Below are positions 44,103 to 52,237 of a DNA stretch of 64,000 nt, piece after piece (the first letter of the stretch is position 1; each line of letters begins with the position of its first letter). The position numbers and the translations under genes are program-made. The stretch spans positions 1 to 64,000 of the forward strand of contig NZ_RYFF01000006.1 of the NCBI RefSeq assembly GCF_004138165.1, written 5' to 3'. Origin of the DNA: Candidatus Chloroploca sp. Khr17. GTDB taxonomy: Bacteria; Chloroflexota; Chloroflexia; Chloroflexales; Chloroflexaceae. The notes beneath the pieces were generated by a model, which was given only the letters and a program-made list of their open reading frames with translations, searched no databases and was not told the DNA's origin.

Positions 44103-45263
44103 CTATCGGTGCTTTGCGAGCTGCCAGGAGCGATATTCACCATATCCGGCTTCTTTGGCCTGATACATCGCGCTATCGGCATGCTTCAGCAGGGTTTCGG
44201 CATCGGTTCCATCATCAGGGAAAAGAGCGATGCCCAGGCTGCTGGTAATGGTGAGCCTGTGGTTATCCAGGTAGAAATCCTTGTGTAAAGCAGCCTGGAT
44301 CTTCTCGGCAATAGTGGTTGCATTCTGAACGGTGATGATTTCGGTCAAGATCAGGATAAACTCATCACCGCCGAGACGGGCCGCGGTATCACTTCGACGA
44401 ATAAGCGTCGAAAGACGTTGGCCTAGTGCTTGCAATAACTGGTCGCCAACGCTGTGACCGAGGGTGTCGTTGATCTGTTTGAAGCGATCAATGTCGAGCA
44501 GCATCACGGCCAGTTGCTGCTGTTTGCGCTGGGCATTGGCCATCGCAATCGCAAGGCGGTCATTGAAGAGACGGCGGTTGGGGAGACCCGTCAGCGCATC
44601 TTGATAGGCCATCTCTTTGATGATTTGCTCGGCCCGCTTGCGTTCGGCAATCTCTTGTTGCAGGCGCTCATTGATCGCGATCAGTCTGGTTGTGCGTTCT
44701 TTGACCAGGTTTTCAAGGTGTTCGCGGTGTTGGCGGATTTCGATCTCTGAAGCGAGCCGGGTTGCAGTCGTGCCAAGAAGAACCGTCATCGCTAGGTAGA
44801 TGTTGAGCAACTCGCGGGGGAACGGCTCGGCGGTGCGATAGCCCACCAGCAGTACCGCTGTGATCTGGTTTTCCTGATTCACGGGTAAAAATGCGAGCGA
44901 TAAGGGTTCAGGTGTCGCTACGATCCGTGAGGCGAAAAAGCCACTCTCAAAGACTTCCTGGACTGCCTCCTGCACCTCGGCCCCAATGCTCTGCTCGTGC
45001 GCAACGATGCGGTTGAGCAGTGCGATCTGGCTCGTCAGGTTGGCCCTAAAATCTTGATCGGCAAAGATCGAGTGATGGTAAGCGATGCTTCCCTCGTCTT
45101 GCACTCGACCGAAGGCGACGACATCGGCACCCCAAAAATTGACGAACACTTTGCCAACCTCACTCCAGATATCTTGCTGGACAGTCAAACTGGCGAGGTA
45201 CTGCACTGTTCTAAGCGCTGTATTGAGATAGCCTTGCTGGTTGGGCCAGTGCCTAGACATCAC
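44103..45263 (-). CDS. diguanylate cyclase (GAF-like + GGDEF)
   Basis: A 386-residue protein. The N-terminal half (about 15-175) resembles a GAF sensor, a helical linker follows (about 180-220), and the C-terminal half is a GGDEF domain: YQDALTGLPNRRLFNDRL, DIDRFKQINDTLGH, and ARLGGDEFILIL with an intact active site. It should make cyclic di-GMP. It begins 9 bp after the RACo-like stop codon, so it is probably the last gene of the corrinoid operon. Confidence 0.88.
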   Translation of the reverse strand: MMSRHWPNQQGYLNTALRTVQYLASLTVQQDIWSEVGKVFVNFWGADVVAFGRVQDEGSIAYHHSIFADQDFRANLTSQIALLNRIVAHEQSIGAEVQEAVQEVFESGFFASRIVATPEPLSLAFLPVNQENQITAVLLVGYRTAEPFPRELLNIYLAMTVLLGTTATRLASEIEIRQHREHLENLVKERTTRLIAINERLQQEIAERKRAEQIIKEMAYQDALTGLPNRRLFNDRLAIAMANAQRKQQQLAVMLLDIDRFKQINDTLGHSVGDQLLQALGQRLSTLIRRSDTAARLGGDEFILILTEIITVQNATTIAEKIQAALHKDFYLDNHRLTITSSLGIALFPDDGTDAETLLKHADSAMYQAKEAGYGEYRSWQLAKHR

Positions 45264-45272
45264 ATGCCTGCT

Positions 45273-46868
45273 TCACGATGGCTGAAGGAAGAGGTTTTCG
45301 AGAAAGAGCTCGTCAAAATCATCACATTGGCCCAGGTTGATCATCGTTGTCCGGGCGCGCAGAGTCGTCAGGTGTTCGCATGCGACTGGTGAACGGAGCA
45401 GATCTTCGCACCCGAGCAAGGCCGTGTTGCCATAGAGTTCAACGCGATCTGGATTGATATTCGGCAGCAAGCCGATGGCCTGGGCATTGCGAACATCAAG
45501 AAAATGCCCGAAGGCACCGCCAAGACAGATGCGCCCGAGATCCTGGGCGACCAAGCCTGCCTCGCGCAGCAAGACCTGACATCCTGTGCCAATGGCGGCT
45601 TTGGCGCGTTGAAAGAGGTCAACATCATTGCGGGTCAGCACAATGTTGCGTTCGCCGTGGGCAATGAACACCCCTTCGTTGGGAACTTGCGGCGCAAACC
45701 GGCCAACGCTAGTTAGGAGGTCGGCGCTGATCAGGTTGGCAATGAGATCAACCAGTCCCGAGCCACAGATGCCACGCGGGGCGGTATCAGCAATCACCGA
45801 GGGTTCGATCATCCCATCGCGGAACGCGACGCGATAGATCGCCCCTGGTTCGGCTGGCATTCCACAGCGCAGGCCACTCCCCTCAAAAGCTGGCCCCCCT
45901 GCGGCCGAGGTGACCCAGAGGGTTGTGCCGTCCCAAAGCGCCATTTCTGAATTGGTGCCAAAATCAATCAAGAGCGCTGGCTCACTCGTATCGGTCAGGT
46001 TCATGGTGAGTACGCCAGCCAGCAGATCAGAACCAACAAACCCGGCCAGCGGTGGAATGATGACGATCTCGGCCTCGGGATGAAGGCCCCACGGGTCGAT
46101 CCAGATCCGCGGATCTTCGGGCAAGCAATCAATCGCTTGCATCCAATAACGCGGGTGAAGCAACTGGGCATAGTTGCGCCCTGACAAAAGGGCGAGCATC
46201 GCGGTATTGCCAACCAGGGTGAGCCGGATAATCTGTTCGAGGTTGAGCCCTTCTCTCAGGCCAAGATCAAAGAGCGCCTCGGCAATGCCGTTCACAGCCA
46301 GGTCACGCAGATGACGGGCCTGTTCCGTATCTTCAGTCGCTGCGGCCAGACGGGTAATCACATCTGAGCCGACGGCTATTTGGGGATTCAGCCCATAGCG
46401 CCCTGCCAGACATTGATGCCCAATGAGCGTATGGAGCGCAAGGCTGATATGGGTTGTCCCGAGATCAATGGCAACACCATAGGGGCTAAGCATCTTCGGG
46501 GTCACCTTGCGGCGGGGAAAGGTAGACAGATAGTCAAAACGTCGGTTCGCCAGAGGCAGATTGCGCCAGGCCGAGGCCGGACTCCGGGCGAGGATGGTCA
46601 CCTGCAGATCCGAGGTGGGCATGATCTGACAGGCGAGCCGGTAGCCCCTGGCGAGTTCAGCATCGTCCAGATGCAGATACTCACTCGGCATTGGCTCACC
46701 GGCGTCACCGGCTTCGATCTGAACGCGACAAAGACCGCAGGCACCGATGCCGCGGCACGCCGTGCGCACCCGGATATCGGTCGTGTCGAGGATCTCGCGC
46801 AGCGACACGCCAGGTTCAAAGGGAAGATGTCGTTCACCCTCATCCAGTTTGATCGTTACAACCGGCAT
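45273..46868 (-). CDS. RACo-type reductive activator of corrinoid proteins (2Fe-2S + ASKHA ATPase)
   Basis: A 531-residue protein. A plant-type 2Fe-2S ferredoxin domain fills about 1-95 (C38-x5-C44-x2-C47, then YRLACQ), followed by a linker and an ASKHA ATPase domain (DUF4445) with YGVAIDLGTTHISLALH, LIDFGTNSEMAL and GICGSGLVDLIA. RACo proteins use ATP to drive electrons onto Co(II) corrinoid proteins, restoring Co(I). The partner corrinoid protein is encoded two genes upstream. Confidence 0.88.
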   Translation of the reverse strand: MPVVTIKLDEGERHLPFEPGVSLREILDTTDIRVRTACRGIGACGLCRVQIEAGDAGEPMPSEYLHLDDAELARGYRLACQIMPTSDLQVTILARSPASAWRNLPLANRRFDYLSTFPRRKVTPKMLSPYGVAIDLGTTHISLALHTLIGHQCLAGRYGLNPQIAVGSDVITRLAAATEDTEQARHLRDLAVNGIAEALFDLGLREGLNLEQIIRLTLVGNTAMLALLSGRNYAQLLHPRYWMQAIDCLPEDPRIWIDPWGLHPEAEIVIIPPLAGFVGSDLLAGVLTMNLTDTSEPALLIDFGTNSEMALWDGTTLWVTSAAGGPAFEGSGLRCGMPAEPGAIYRVAFRDGMIEPSVIADTAPRGICGSGLVDLIANLISADLLTSVGRFAPQVPNEGVFIAHGERNIVLTRNDVDLFQRAKAAIGTGCQVLLREAGLVAQDLGRICLGGAFGHFLDVRNAQAIGLLPNINPDRVELYGNTALLGCEDLLRSPVACEHLTTLRARTTMINLGQCDDFDELFLENLFLQPS

Positions 46869-46938
46869 CTAGAATGCTTCTCTCTTTGCGGCTTTGCGGC
46901 TTTGCGTCAAATCATCAGAAAATGGAATGCACAAACTC

Positions 46939-47943
46939 CTAACGTACAGCCTGCACCAGCGCGGTAATATTCTCTGGGCGTGCTTCGAGTGGAATCTCAC
47001 AGCCAGAAGAGAGGATAAAGCCTCCCCGTTGGGCAAAGTGTTGCAACAGGTGCGTCGCTTCGTCAGCGATGAAGGCTGGCGACGCATCAACAAAGGCGAG
47101 CGGCTTGAGATTGCCGTCCAGACAGGTCTGTGGCAGAGCCTGCATCGCCCGTGCGGGATCGACGCAAAAATCGAAATTCGCAATTGCAACGCCTGCCTCG
47201 GGATAGAACGGTAAAATCGTGGTCGCATTCCCAGCGACATGCAGCCAGTTACAGATGGCCCCGGCCTGCGTGAAGGTGCTAACGATCGTTTTGAGGCGGG
47301 GAAGGATGAGTTCGCGGAAGAAGCCAACGGGAATAACCTCGGGGCAGGATGCCGGATCAAAAATGATTGGAAGATGAGCCCCGGCTTCAATTTGGGCCAG
47401 CCCAAAGCGGATGATCACCCTGGTGGCAAAGTCAAGTAACTGGATAAACTGCTCGGGCGCATCAATCGCGAGGTAGAGCGCCTCCTGGAGGCTCATCAAC
47501 TGGCTGACCAGGGTCATCGGCCCAACCACGCAGCCAACCACGAGCACCTCGTCACCCACAGCTTGACGCAAGATCTGGATCGCCTTCAGCAATTCTGGCA
47601 TCCGTCCGTCGCGCTGTGGATCAGGCAGATGCAGCTGCGCAAGGTCGTCGCGCTTGGCAAACACATAGGTTTGGACGGTTGGATAGGCATTCGTTCGATA
47701 GGCCAAGACCGAACCGACCGCCTCGGTCTCCACGCTCGTGTCCATCAAGGCAAAGACGGCGTCGTAATCATAGTAGGCAAGGGCACCGCGTTGACATGCG
47801 GCGAGCACCGCGCCATCTTGCACATAGGTCTTCAAGTCAACCCCAGCCAGGATCGCCGCATGACCAAAGACCTGGGCGATGACGGGCACCCGATCATGGG
47901 GTTGGAAATGAAGGGCAGCGTGAATGCGTTCAAGACTATTCAT
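46939..47943 (-). CDS. UroD-superfamily corrinoid methyltransferase (MtaA/MtbA-like)
   Basis: A 334-residue barrel of the uroporphyrinogen decarboxylase superfamily, methyltransferase branch: MNSLERIHAALHFQPHDRVP at the N-terminus, then VVGCVVGPMTLVSQL, IFDPASCPEVIPVGFF, and SSGCEIPLEARPENI at the C-terminus. The usual zinc motif His-x-Cys-Gly is LHVAGN here, so one Cys ligand is replaced by Ala, while the C-terminal GCEI Cys is kept. AGGAGG lies 6 bp before the ATG, which overlaps the corrinoid protein stop (ATGA). It probably moves a methyl group to or from the corrinoid protein. Confidence 0.82.
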   Translation of the reverse strand: MNSLERIHAALHFQPHDRVPVIAQVFGHAAILAGVDLKTYVQDGAVLAACQRGALAYYDYDAVFALMDTSVETEAVGSVLAYRTNAYPTVQTYVFAKRDDLAQLHLPDPQRDGRMPELLKAIQILRQAVGDEVLVVGCVVGPMTLVSQLMSLQEALYLAIDAPEQFIQLLDFATRVIIRFGLAQIEAGAHLPIIFDPASCPEVIPVGFFRELILPRLKTIVSTFTQAGAICNWLHVAGNATTILPFYPEAGVAIANFDFCVDPARAMQALPQTCLDGNLKPLAFVDASPAFIADEATHLLQHFAQRGGFILSSGCEIPLEARPENITALVQAVR

Positions 47944-48581
47944 AACGCGCCTCCTGAGAGGGTTTCGACATAATGGAGGCAATCAAAGGCCGTTTCGCCG
48001 ATAAAATCAACCTGCAAACTGGCAGCGGTCGCCTGCTTGAGCGCCGCCCCGCCAGCCATCACTTTGATTTGGGTGAGGCCAAGGGCATGCATTTTCGTTC
48101 GCACTTGGCGTACCTGTGGGATCACCGTGGTGATCAGCCCGCTGATACCGACAGCGAGCGGCGCTTCCTGGCGTGCCGTCGCGATCAAACGCTCAACGGG
48201 GCAATCTTTGCCACAATCCACCACGCGATAGCCTTTCGCGGTCAAGATCATTTTGAGGATATTCTTGCCCAGATCGTGGACATCGCCCTCCAGGCTGGCC
48301 AGAATGATCGTCCCTTGCGACGGCAACATCGCGGCATCGCTCGGATAGAGCACTTTCATCACGCTCATCACAGCCCGGCCCGCCAGCATAATCTCGAGCA
48401 GATTGAACTGCTCGACGGTACACCGAGCATCCAACTGGGTCATAGCGACTTCAATGCCCGCATTGATGATCGCTTCACGGGCAAGACCTGCCGCCTGAAG
48501 CTGGTGGGTCTGTGCGACAGCCGTCGCCTGATCGCCATCAACGAGCGCCTGGACGAGCGGTTGCATCAACGCACTGTACAT
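47940..48581 (-). CDS. corrinoid-binding methyl-carrier protein (MtaC/MtbC-like)
   Basis: A 213-residue protein with an N-terminal helical cap (about 1-88) and a C-terminal B12-binding Rossmann domain. The D100-x-H102-x2-G105 motif (EGDVHDLGKNIL) places the cobalt-ligating His, followed by VGISGLITT and VMAGGAAL. In methyltransferase systems it carries methyl groups on cobalt. The ATG at 48581 has GAGGAG 10 bp upstream. It overlaps the UroD-type gene by 4 bp and starts 14 bp after the SDR-fusion stop. Confidence 0.88.
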   Translation of the reverse strand: MYSALMQPLVQALVDGDQATAVAQTHQLQAAGLAREAIINAGIEVAMTQLDARCTVEQFNLLEIMLAGRAVMSVMKVLYPSDAAMLPSQGTIILASLEGDVHDLGKNILKMILTAKGYRVVDCGKDCPVERLIATARQEAPLAVGISGLITTVIPQVRQVRTKMHALGLTQIKVMAGGAALKQATAASLQVDFIGETAFDCLHYVETLSGGAL

Positions 48582-48595
48582 AGTTGATTGTCTCC

Positions 48596-50179
48596 TCATT
48601 CCTGGTTTGAAAGCATTCCTGTCACTGGTAGCTTCTTGAGGATAGCCTGTTGCATCAATGTTTCGGTAAGCGAAGGAAAAAACCGGCCGCTGGTGGCAAG
48701 CAACCGATTGGCGCTACCTGGAATAAGGCTCGTTGCGCGCCGTTGCACCGCTGCAACAATAAGATTCGCCAGATGCGCAGGTGGCATCCGCCGTCGTTCG
48801 CGGCGATTATCCGGGCTGTAACGTCGGGCATGAGCAGTGCGCGTGGGGCCAGGATAGACGGTCAATACATTGAGACCCTGTGGAGAGAGGGCAACCCGAA
48901 GACTACGGGCATACGCGGAGAGGCCATCTTTGCTGGCGGCATAGACTGCCGCCCCTGGATAGCCCGTATAGACAGAAAGCGAGGCGATCATCACCAGCGT
49001 TGCGCCCGGGGCAAGCAGGTTATGCCTGAGCAAGCCTGCCGTCAGATGCATCGGGGCGTGCAGATTGAGCTCAAGCACGGTTTGTTGACGGGTAAGATCG
49101 CTTTGGGCAAACCGTCCGACCAGGCTGATTCCGGCACTATGCACAAAGACATCGGCTGCTGGCAAATCAGCTAGTTGCTGCAGCGCCCGGTCGCGATCAG
49201 CGGCTTGGATCAGATCTGCTTCGATGACCGTAACGGCTGCCCCCTGCGCACGCATAACGCGGGCTGTTTCATCTGCCCGTGCCCGATCACGGTCGATGAG
49301 CGTCACGGTCCATCCCTCAGTGGCATAACGCTCGGCAATTGCTCGTCCAATGCCATCGGCTCCGCCTGTCACGACACAGTGACAGACACCTTGAGGTGGG
49401 GCAACAACTGGTGGCTGAGCGGGCGTAGAAGCTTGGCGGATCGTGCGGGTACGGATAACCCGTTCAACAGACTTCCCCAGATAGATCCCGGCAAAACGAA
49501 TGAGGCGATTACCTGCGCCAAGCGTTGCAACGGCGGTGCCACGTTCGCTGGCGCGCACAAGCTGACGAGCCACCCGTTCGGGCGGCGGGAAGCGTTGCCA
49601 CCCGATCTGATCGAGTGGCGCACCAACTTTGCGATGCATAGCGGTACGGGTCGCCCCAGGATGGATCACCTGAACCATCACGTGACCAGCTAATTCCACC
49701 CGCAAACTCCGGGCAAATCCCTCGAGCGCAGCTTTGGTTGCCCCATAAACGGCATACGCTGGCACAGGTAAGCCAGCCGCAACCGAGCCAATGAAAACGA
49801 TACGCCCCTGGGCCGCGCTCAAGAGCGGGAGCAGCGCGTGGGTAAGGGCGATAGGCGCATACAAATTCGTCTGCAACAACGCATCAAGTTCAGCTGGGGT
49901 TTGTACCATAAGAGGCCCATACGAACCTACACCGGCACAATGAATAAGTTGATCGAGTGTATGCACGTGACGCTGACGGAGCAATGCCGCCACAAGCGTG
50001 GCGGCAAAGGGTTGCGTGAGATCAACGCGGCAATAGTCAGAGCGCAATACGGCTGGGATCGCCGAAGCGGGCCGGCGCCCAACCGCGATGACGCGCACAC
50101 CTCGCGCCAGATAGATCTGGGCGAGCGCCAGGCCGATGCCATCGGTAGCGCCAGTGATCAACACCTGTTGTCGAGCCAT
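48596..50179 (-). CDS. fused double short-chain dehydrogenase/reductase
   Basis: A 527-residue protein made of two complete SDR domains. Domain 1 (about 1-235) has TGATDGIGLAL, HCAGVGSYG and the catalytic YGATK. Domain 2 (about 260-500) has TGGADGIGRAI, HSAGISLVG and YAASK. A Pro-rich linker (about 245-260) joins them. Both look active, NAD(P)-dependent oxidoreductases of unknown substrate. GGAG lies 7 bp before the ATG at 50179. It is first in the five-gene run ending in the diguanylate cyclase. Confidence 0.85.
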   Translation of the reverse strand: MARQQVLITGATDGIGLALAQIYLARGVRVIAVGRRPASAIPAVLRSDYCRVDLTQPFAATLVAALLRQRHVHTLDQLIHCAGVGSYGPLMVQTPAELDALLQTNLYAPIALTHALLPLLSAAQGRIVFIGSVAAGLPVPAYAVYGATKAALEGFARSLRVELAGHVMVQVIHPGATRTAMHRKVGAPLDQIGWQRFPPPERVARQLVRASERGTAVATLGAGNRLIRFAGIYLGKSVERVIRTRTIRQASTPAQPPVVAPPQGVCHCVVTGGADGIGRAIAERYATEGWTVTLIDRDRARADETARVMRAQGAAVTVIEADLIQAADRDRALQQLADLPAADVFVHSAGISLVGRFAQSDLTRQQTVLELNLHAPMHLTAGLLRHNLLAPGATLVMIASLSVYTGYPGAAVYAASKDGLSAYARSLRVALSPQGLNVLTVYPGPTRTAHARRYSPDNRRERRRMPPAHLANLIVAAVQRRATSLIPGSANRLLATSGRFFPSLTETLMQQAILKKLPVTGMLSNQE

Positions 50180-50283
50180 GCTGTTGCTCCAATGATGTGT
50201 CTTCAGCACATCTCGGTATGCTTAGAGCATAGCATGCGATCTGGCTCTCGACAAGATGCGCGTAGGTACGTTTTTACAGATGC

Positions 50284-50297
50284 GCGCCTTTAGGCGC
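50284..50297. repeat. short hairpin, possible left end of an IS200/IS605-like remnant
   Basis: GCGCCTTTAGGCGC forms a 5-6 bp hairpin about 30 bp before a strong promoter. IS200/IS605 elements have a hairpin at each end; together with the right-end-like hairpin at 50549-50568 this could mark a non-autonomous element. Confidence 0.35.
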
Positions 50298-50315
50298 TTC
50301 AGCGGCTTTCGCCCC

Positions 50316-50344
50316 TTGACGAACGGACGTGCTACGCCTATAAT
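50316..50344 (+). promoter_or_regulatory. near-consensus sigma-70 promoter
   Basis: TTGACG (50316-50321), a 17-bp spacer and TATAAT (50339-50344), with G at 50351 as a likely start site. It is the best promoter seen in the window and no start codon or clear gene follows it. Confidence 0.8.
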
Positions 50345-50350
50345 AGGCAT

Positions 50351-50576
50351 GGGTGTTCGCACCTGAACAAGTGAGCCTTGCCAGTTCGAGCGGGCAATCC
50401 TCCGCTCGGTAAAAGGTTCAAGGTCATGTGGCGCAATTGGTTCGGCGGAAGGAGCCAACCTGAGCGCCAGCACAGCCACGTGCATCCAAAGGCCACACCC
50501 CACCCATGTGCTCCATGGAGCACGAGACTGGGGCGGCAGTCTCTGAAGCCCAAGCCCTCGGGCTTGGGAGCCGTCA
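50351..50576 (+). ncRNA. candidate structured RNA (omega-RNA-like 3' end or unknown small RNA)
   Basis: About 225 nt from the promoter above fold locally: GGTG-TTCG-CACC (50352-50363), CGAGCGG/CCGCTCG (50387-50408), GGCGC..TTGGTTC/GAGCCAA..GCGCC (50430-50468), palindrome GTGCTCCATGGAGCAC (50508-50523), GAGACTG/CAGTCTC (50524-50543), and CCCAAGCCC/GGGCTTGGG (50549-50568) followed by AGCCGTCAC. The last block resembles the right end of IS200/IS605 elements, where TnpB guide RNAs end. No tnpB or tnpA is present. Open frames here show no protein-like pattern. It is also antisense to the 3' tip of the small lipoprotein gene. Confidence 0.5.
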
Positions 50577-50822
50577 CGGTTCCTTAACTGGTTTCATTGA
50601 TCCGTGCAGGCTTTGAGGCACCGCCTTGGCAACGCCTACAAGCGAGGCTGGTTGCACCTCGGCGCGACCGGCCAGCCCTGCGTGGTCTTGGGGCGCAAAA
50701 ACCGCCTCCAACACCACTTGGGGTTGCGCCTGCGCCTCCAGAGCACGACTCTGATCTGAGCCACAACCTACCAGCAAAGAAAGTGAGAGTAGCAATGCAA
50801 GCAACATTGTACGCAGCATCAT
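50574..50822 (-). CDS. small lipoprotein, possibly truncated
   Basis: An 82-residue product with a signal peptide and lipobox (LLLSLSLLVGC), then a short Ala/Gln/Val-rich mature part with no recognisable domain. GAGGAG lies 4 bp before the ATG pair at 50822/50819, so expression is credible. The stop codon falls inside the IS200/IS605-like right-end sequence (50571-50577), so a longer lipoprotein gene may have been cut by that element. Confidence 0.6.
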   Translation of the reverse strand: MMLRTMLLALLLSLSLLVGCGSDQSRALEAQAQPQVVLEAVFAPQDHAGLAGRAEVQPASLVGVAKAVPQSLHGSMKPVKEP

Positions 50823-50936
50823 CTGACTCCTCGAATTTATATCTGTAATACGTATACTCATAGTGTAGCAAATGGCTTCTGTTTAGATAAGGCCAAAAGG
50901 CTGATATTTTCCCTACATCTTGTGGAGGTTTTGTTT

Positions 50937-50975
50937 GAGCAGGGGGTTGGGGCCACAGGCCTCAACCCCCTGCTC
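50937..50975. repeat. 18-bp hairpin with ACA loop
   Basis: Arms 50937-50954 and 50958-50975 pair with one G-U around ACA, the same loop as at 41689-41691. It lies between the divergent lipoprotein and WYL genes, so a plain terminator role is unlikely. Confidence 0.75.
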
Positions 50976-51065
50976 GTGGGCGGGGGAGGGCATGGTGCGG
51001 TGCCAGCATAAGCGCGTGCGCACAGAATGTGGTACAATAGGTCGAGTAGCGCGTTACGAGGGGAC

Positions 51066-52094
51066 ATGGCACCTATGACCACCCCGAGCGGCGGCGGTAT
51101 TAAACGGAGTTCCTGGCTGACCTTTCGGCGGCGGCTACTGCTGGTGCGTACGTTGTTACGTGGCCCTGCTAGAAGCACAACGCTGATCGAAGCGATCAAC
51201 GCTGAACTCGGAAGTCAGGGTTACCCTGAGGCAGCATCAGCAGCCCTCAAGCACGACTTTGATGCCCTCAAAGGCGAGTATGGTTGTGCGATCCGCTATG
51301 ACCGGGTGACCCATCAGTACCATCTGGTGGATCTCGGTGAACTTGCGCTGCTTGATCTGCCTGATACGTGCATGGAGGCTTTAGCCTTCCTTGAGGCAAG
51401 TTTCCCTGAAGCGAGTGGCTTGTCTGAACACGCGAATCTGCGCGATCTGCTTGAGCGAGTGGTGCTTTTATTGCCACCCGCTCGCCAGCAACAGCATCGG
51501 CGCCGCCGTAGTGCGTTGCGTTTGAATGTTGGTGGTACGGCTGCGTCGGTTCATCCACAGACCCTGGCCCTGGTCAAGCAGGCGATTGAAGAACGGCGCG
51601 AGTTGAGTTTTGCGTATCTCGGTATCTTTGATCTTGCGCTTCCCCGTCGCCACCGCGTGGCACCGTATGGGATTACCTTTCGCCCCGAAGGTCACGGGTA
51701 TCTTGATGCAACCCTGCTTGACGTTGCCCCCCGCGGTGCTGAGACCCGCCATGCGGCGATTGATTATCGGCTTGACCGGATTGTGACTGGGACAGTGGAG
51801 GTTCTGCCCACGATGCTGCCACAGGTACGCATGTTGCCACCTTCATATGACCTGCGCTACCAGTTGCTCCCTCAGGTGGCTCGTCGCCGCGATGTGGCTG
51901 TCGCTTTTCCCGAGGCCCAGATTGACTATCGCGACGATGGCAGCGCCGAGGTGACGGCGCGGGTGACAAATCTCTGGCAGACCCGACAGATACTGCTGCG
52001 CTATGGCGATGCATGTATCGTGTACGAACCACCCGAACTGGTGGAACTTTTTCGGCAGACGGCACGTGGCCTCGCTCGTATCTATGAGTCATGA
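51066..52094 (+). CDS. WYL-domain transcriptional regulator
   Basis: A 342-residue protein. The N-terminal part (to about 90) is helical with a winged-helix-like pattern, and the WYL domain lies at about 170-255 with ELSFAYLGIF, RHRVAPYGITFRPEGHGYLDA and DYRLDRIVTGTVEVL. WYL domains bind ligands or nucleic acid ends and regulate stress or defence genes. GAGGGG precedes the ATG at 51066; an ATG at 51075 is also possible. It precedes the SNF2/SWIM pair by 143 bp that show no other gene. Confidence 0.78.
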   Translation: MAPMTTPSGGGIKRSSWLTFRRRLLLVRTLLRGPARSTTLIEAINAELGSQGYPEAASAALKHDFDALKGEYGCAIRYDRVTHQYHLVDLGELALLDLPDTCMEALAFLEASFPEASGLSEHANLRDLLERVVLLLPPARQQQHRRRRSALRLNVGGTAASVHPQTLALVKQAIEERRELSFAYLGIFDLALPRRHRVAPYGITFRPEGHGYLDATLLDVAPRGAETRHAAIDYRLDRIVTGTVEVLPTMLPQVRMLPPSYDLRYQLLPQVARRRDVAVAFPEAQIDYRDDGSAEVTARVTNLWQTRQILLRYGDACIVYEPPELVELFRQTARGLARIYES

Positions 52095-52237
52095 GACGTT
52101 GCTGATGTACGTTGCCGTCGCTGTGATCTGATCACCTCCCCAGGTCTGTACCTCCCTCGCTCCTGTCGAGCCGAGGGCAGTCGGGCGTGAGGTCTGATCG
52201 TGTAGGATCGCTCTATACCTGTAAGGCTTGAGAACGA

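Noticed and set aside
50430-50468. SRP RNA helix 8
   Set aside because: A GGAAG loop sequence is present, but the conserved asymmetric loop and flanking bases of SRP RNA are not.
52095-52237. Regulatory or RNA element between the WYL and SNF2 genes
   Set aside because: No clear hairpin, promoter or repeat was seen in these 143 bp.
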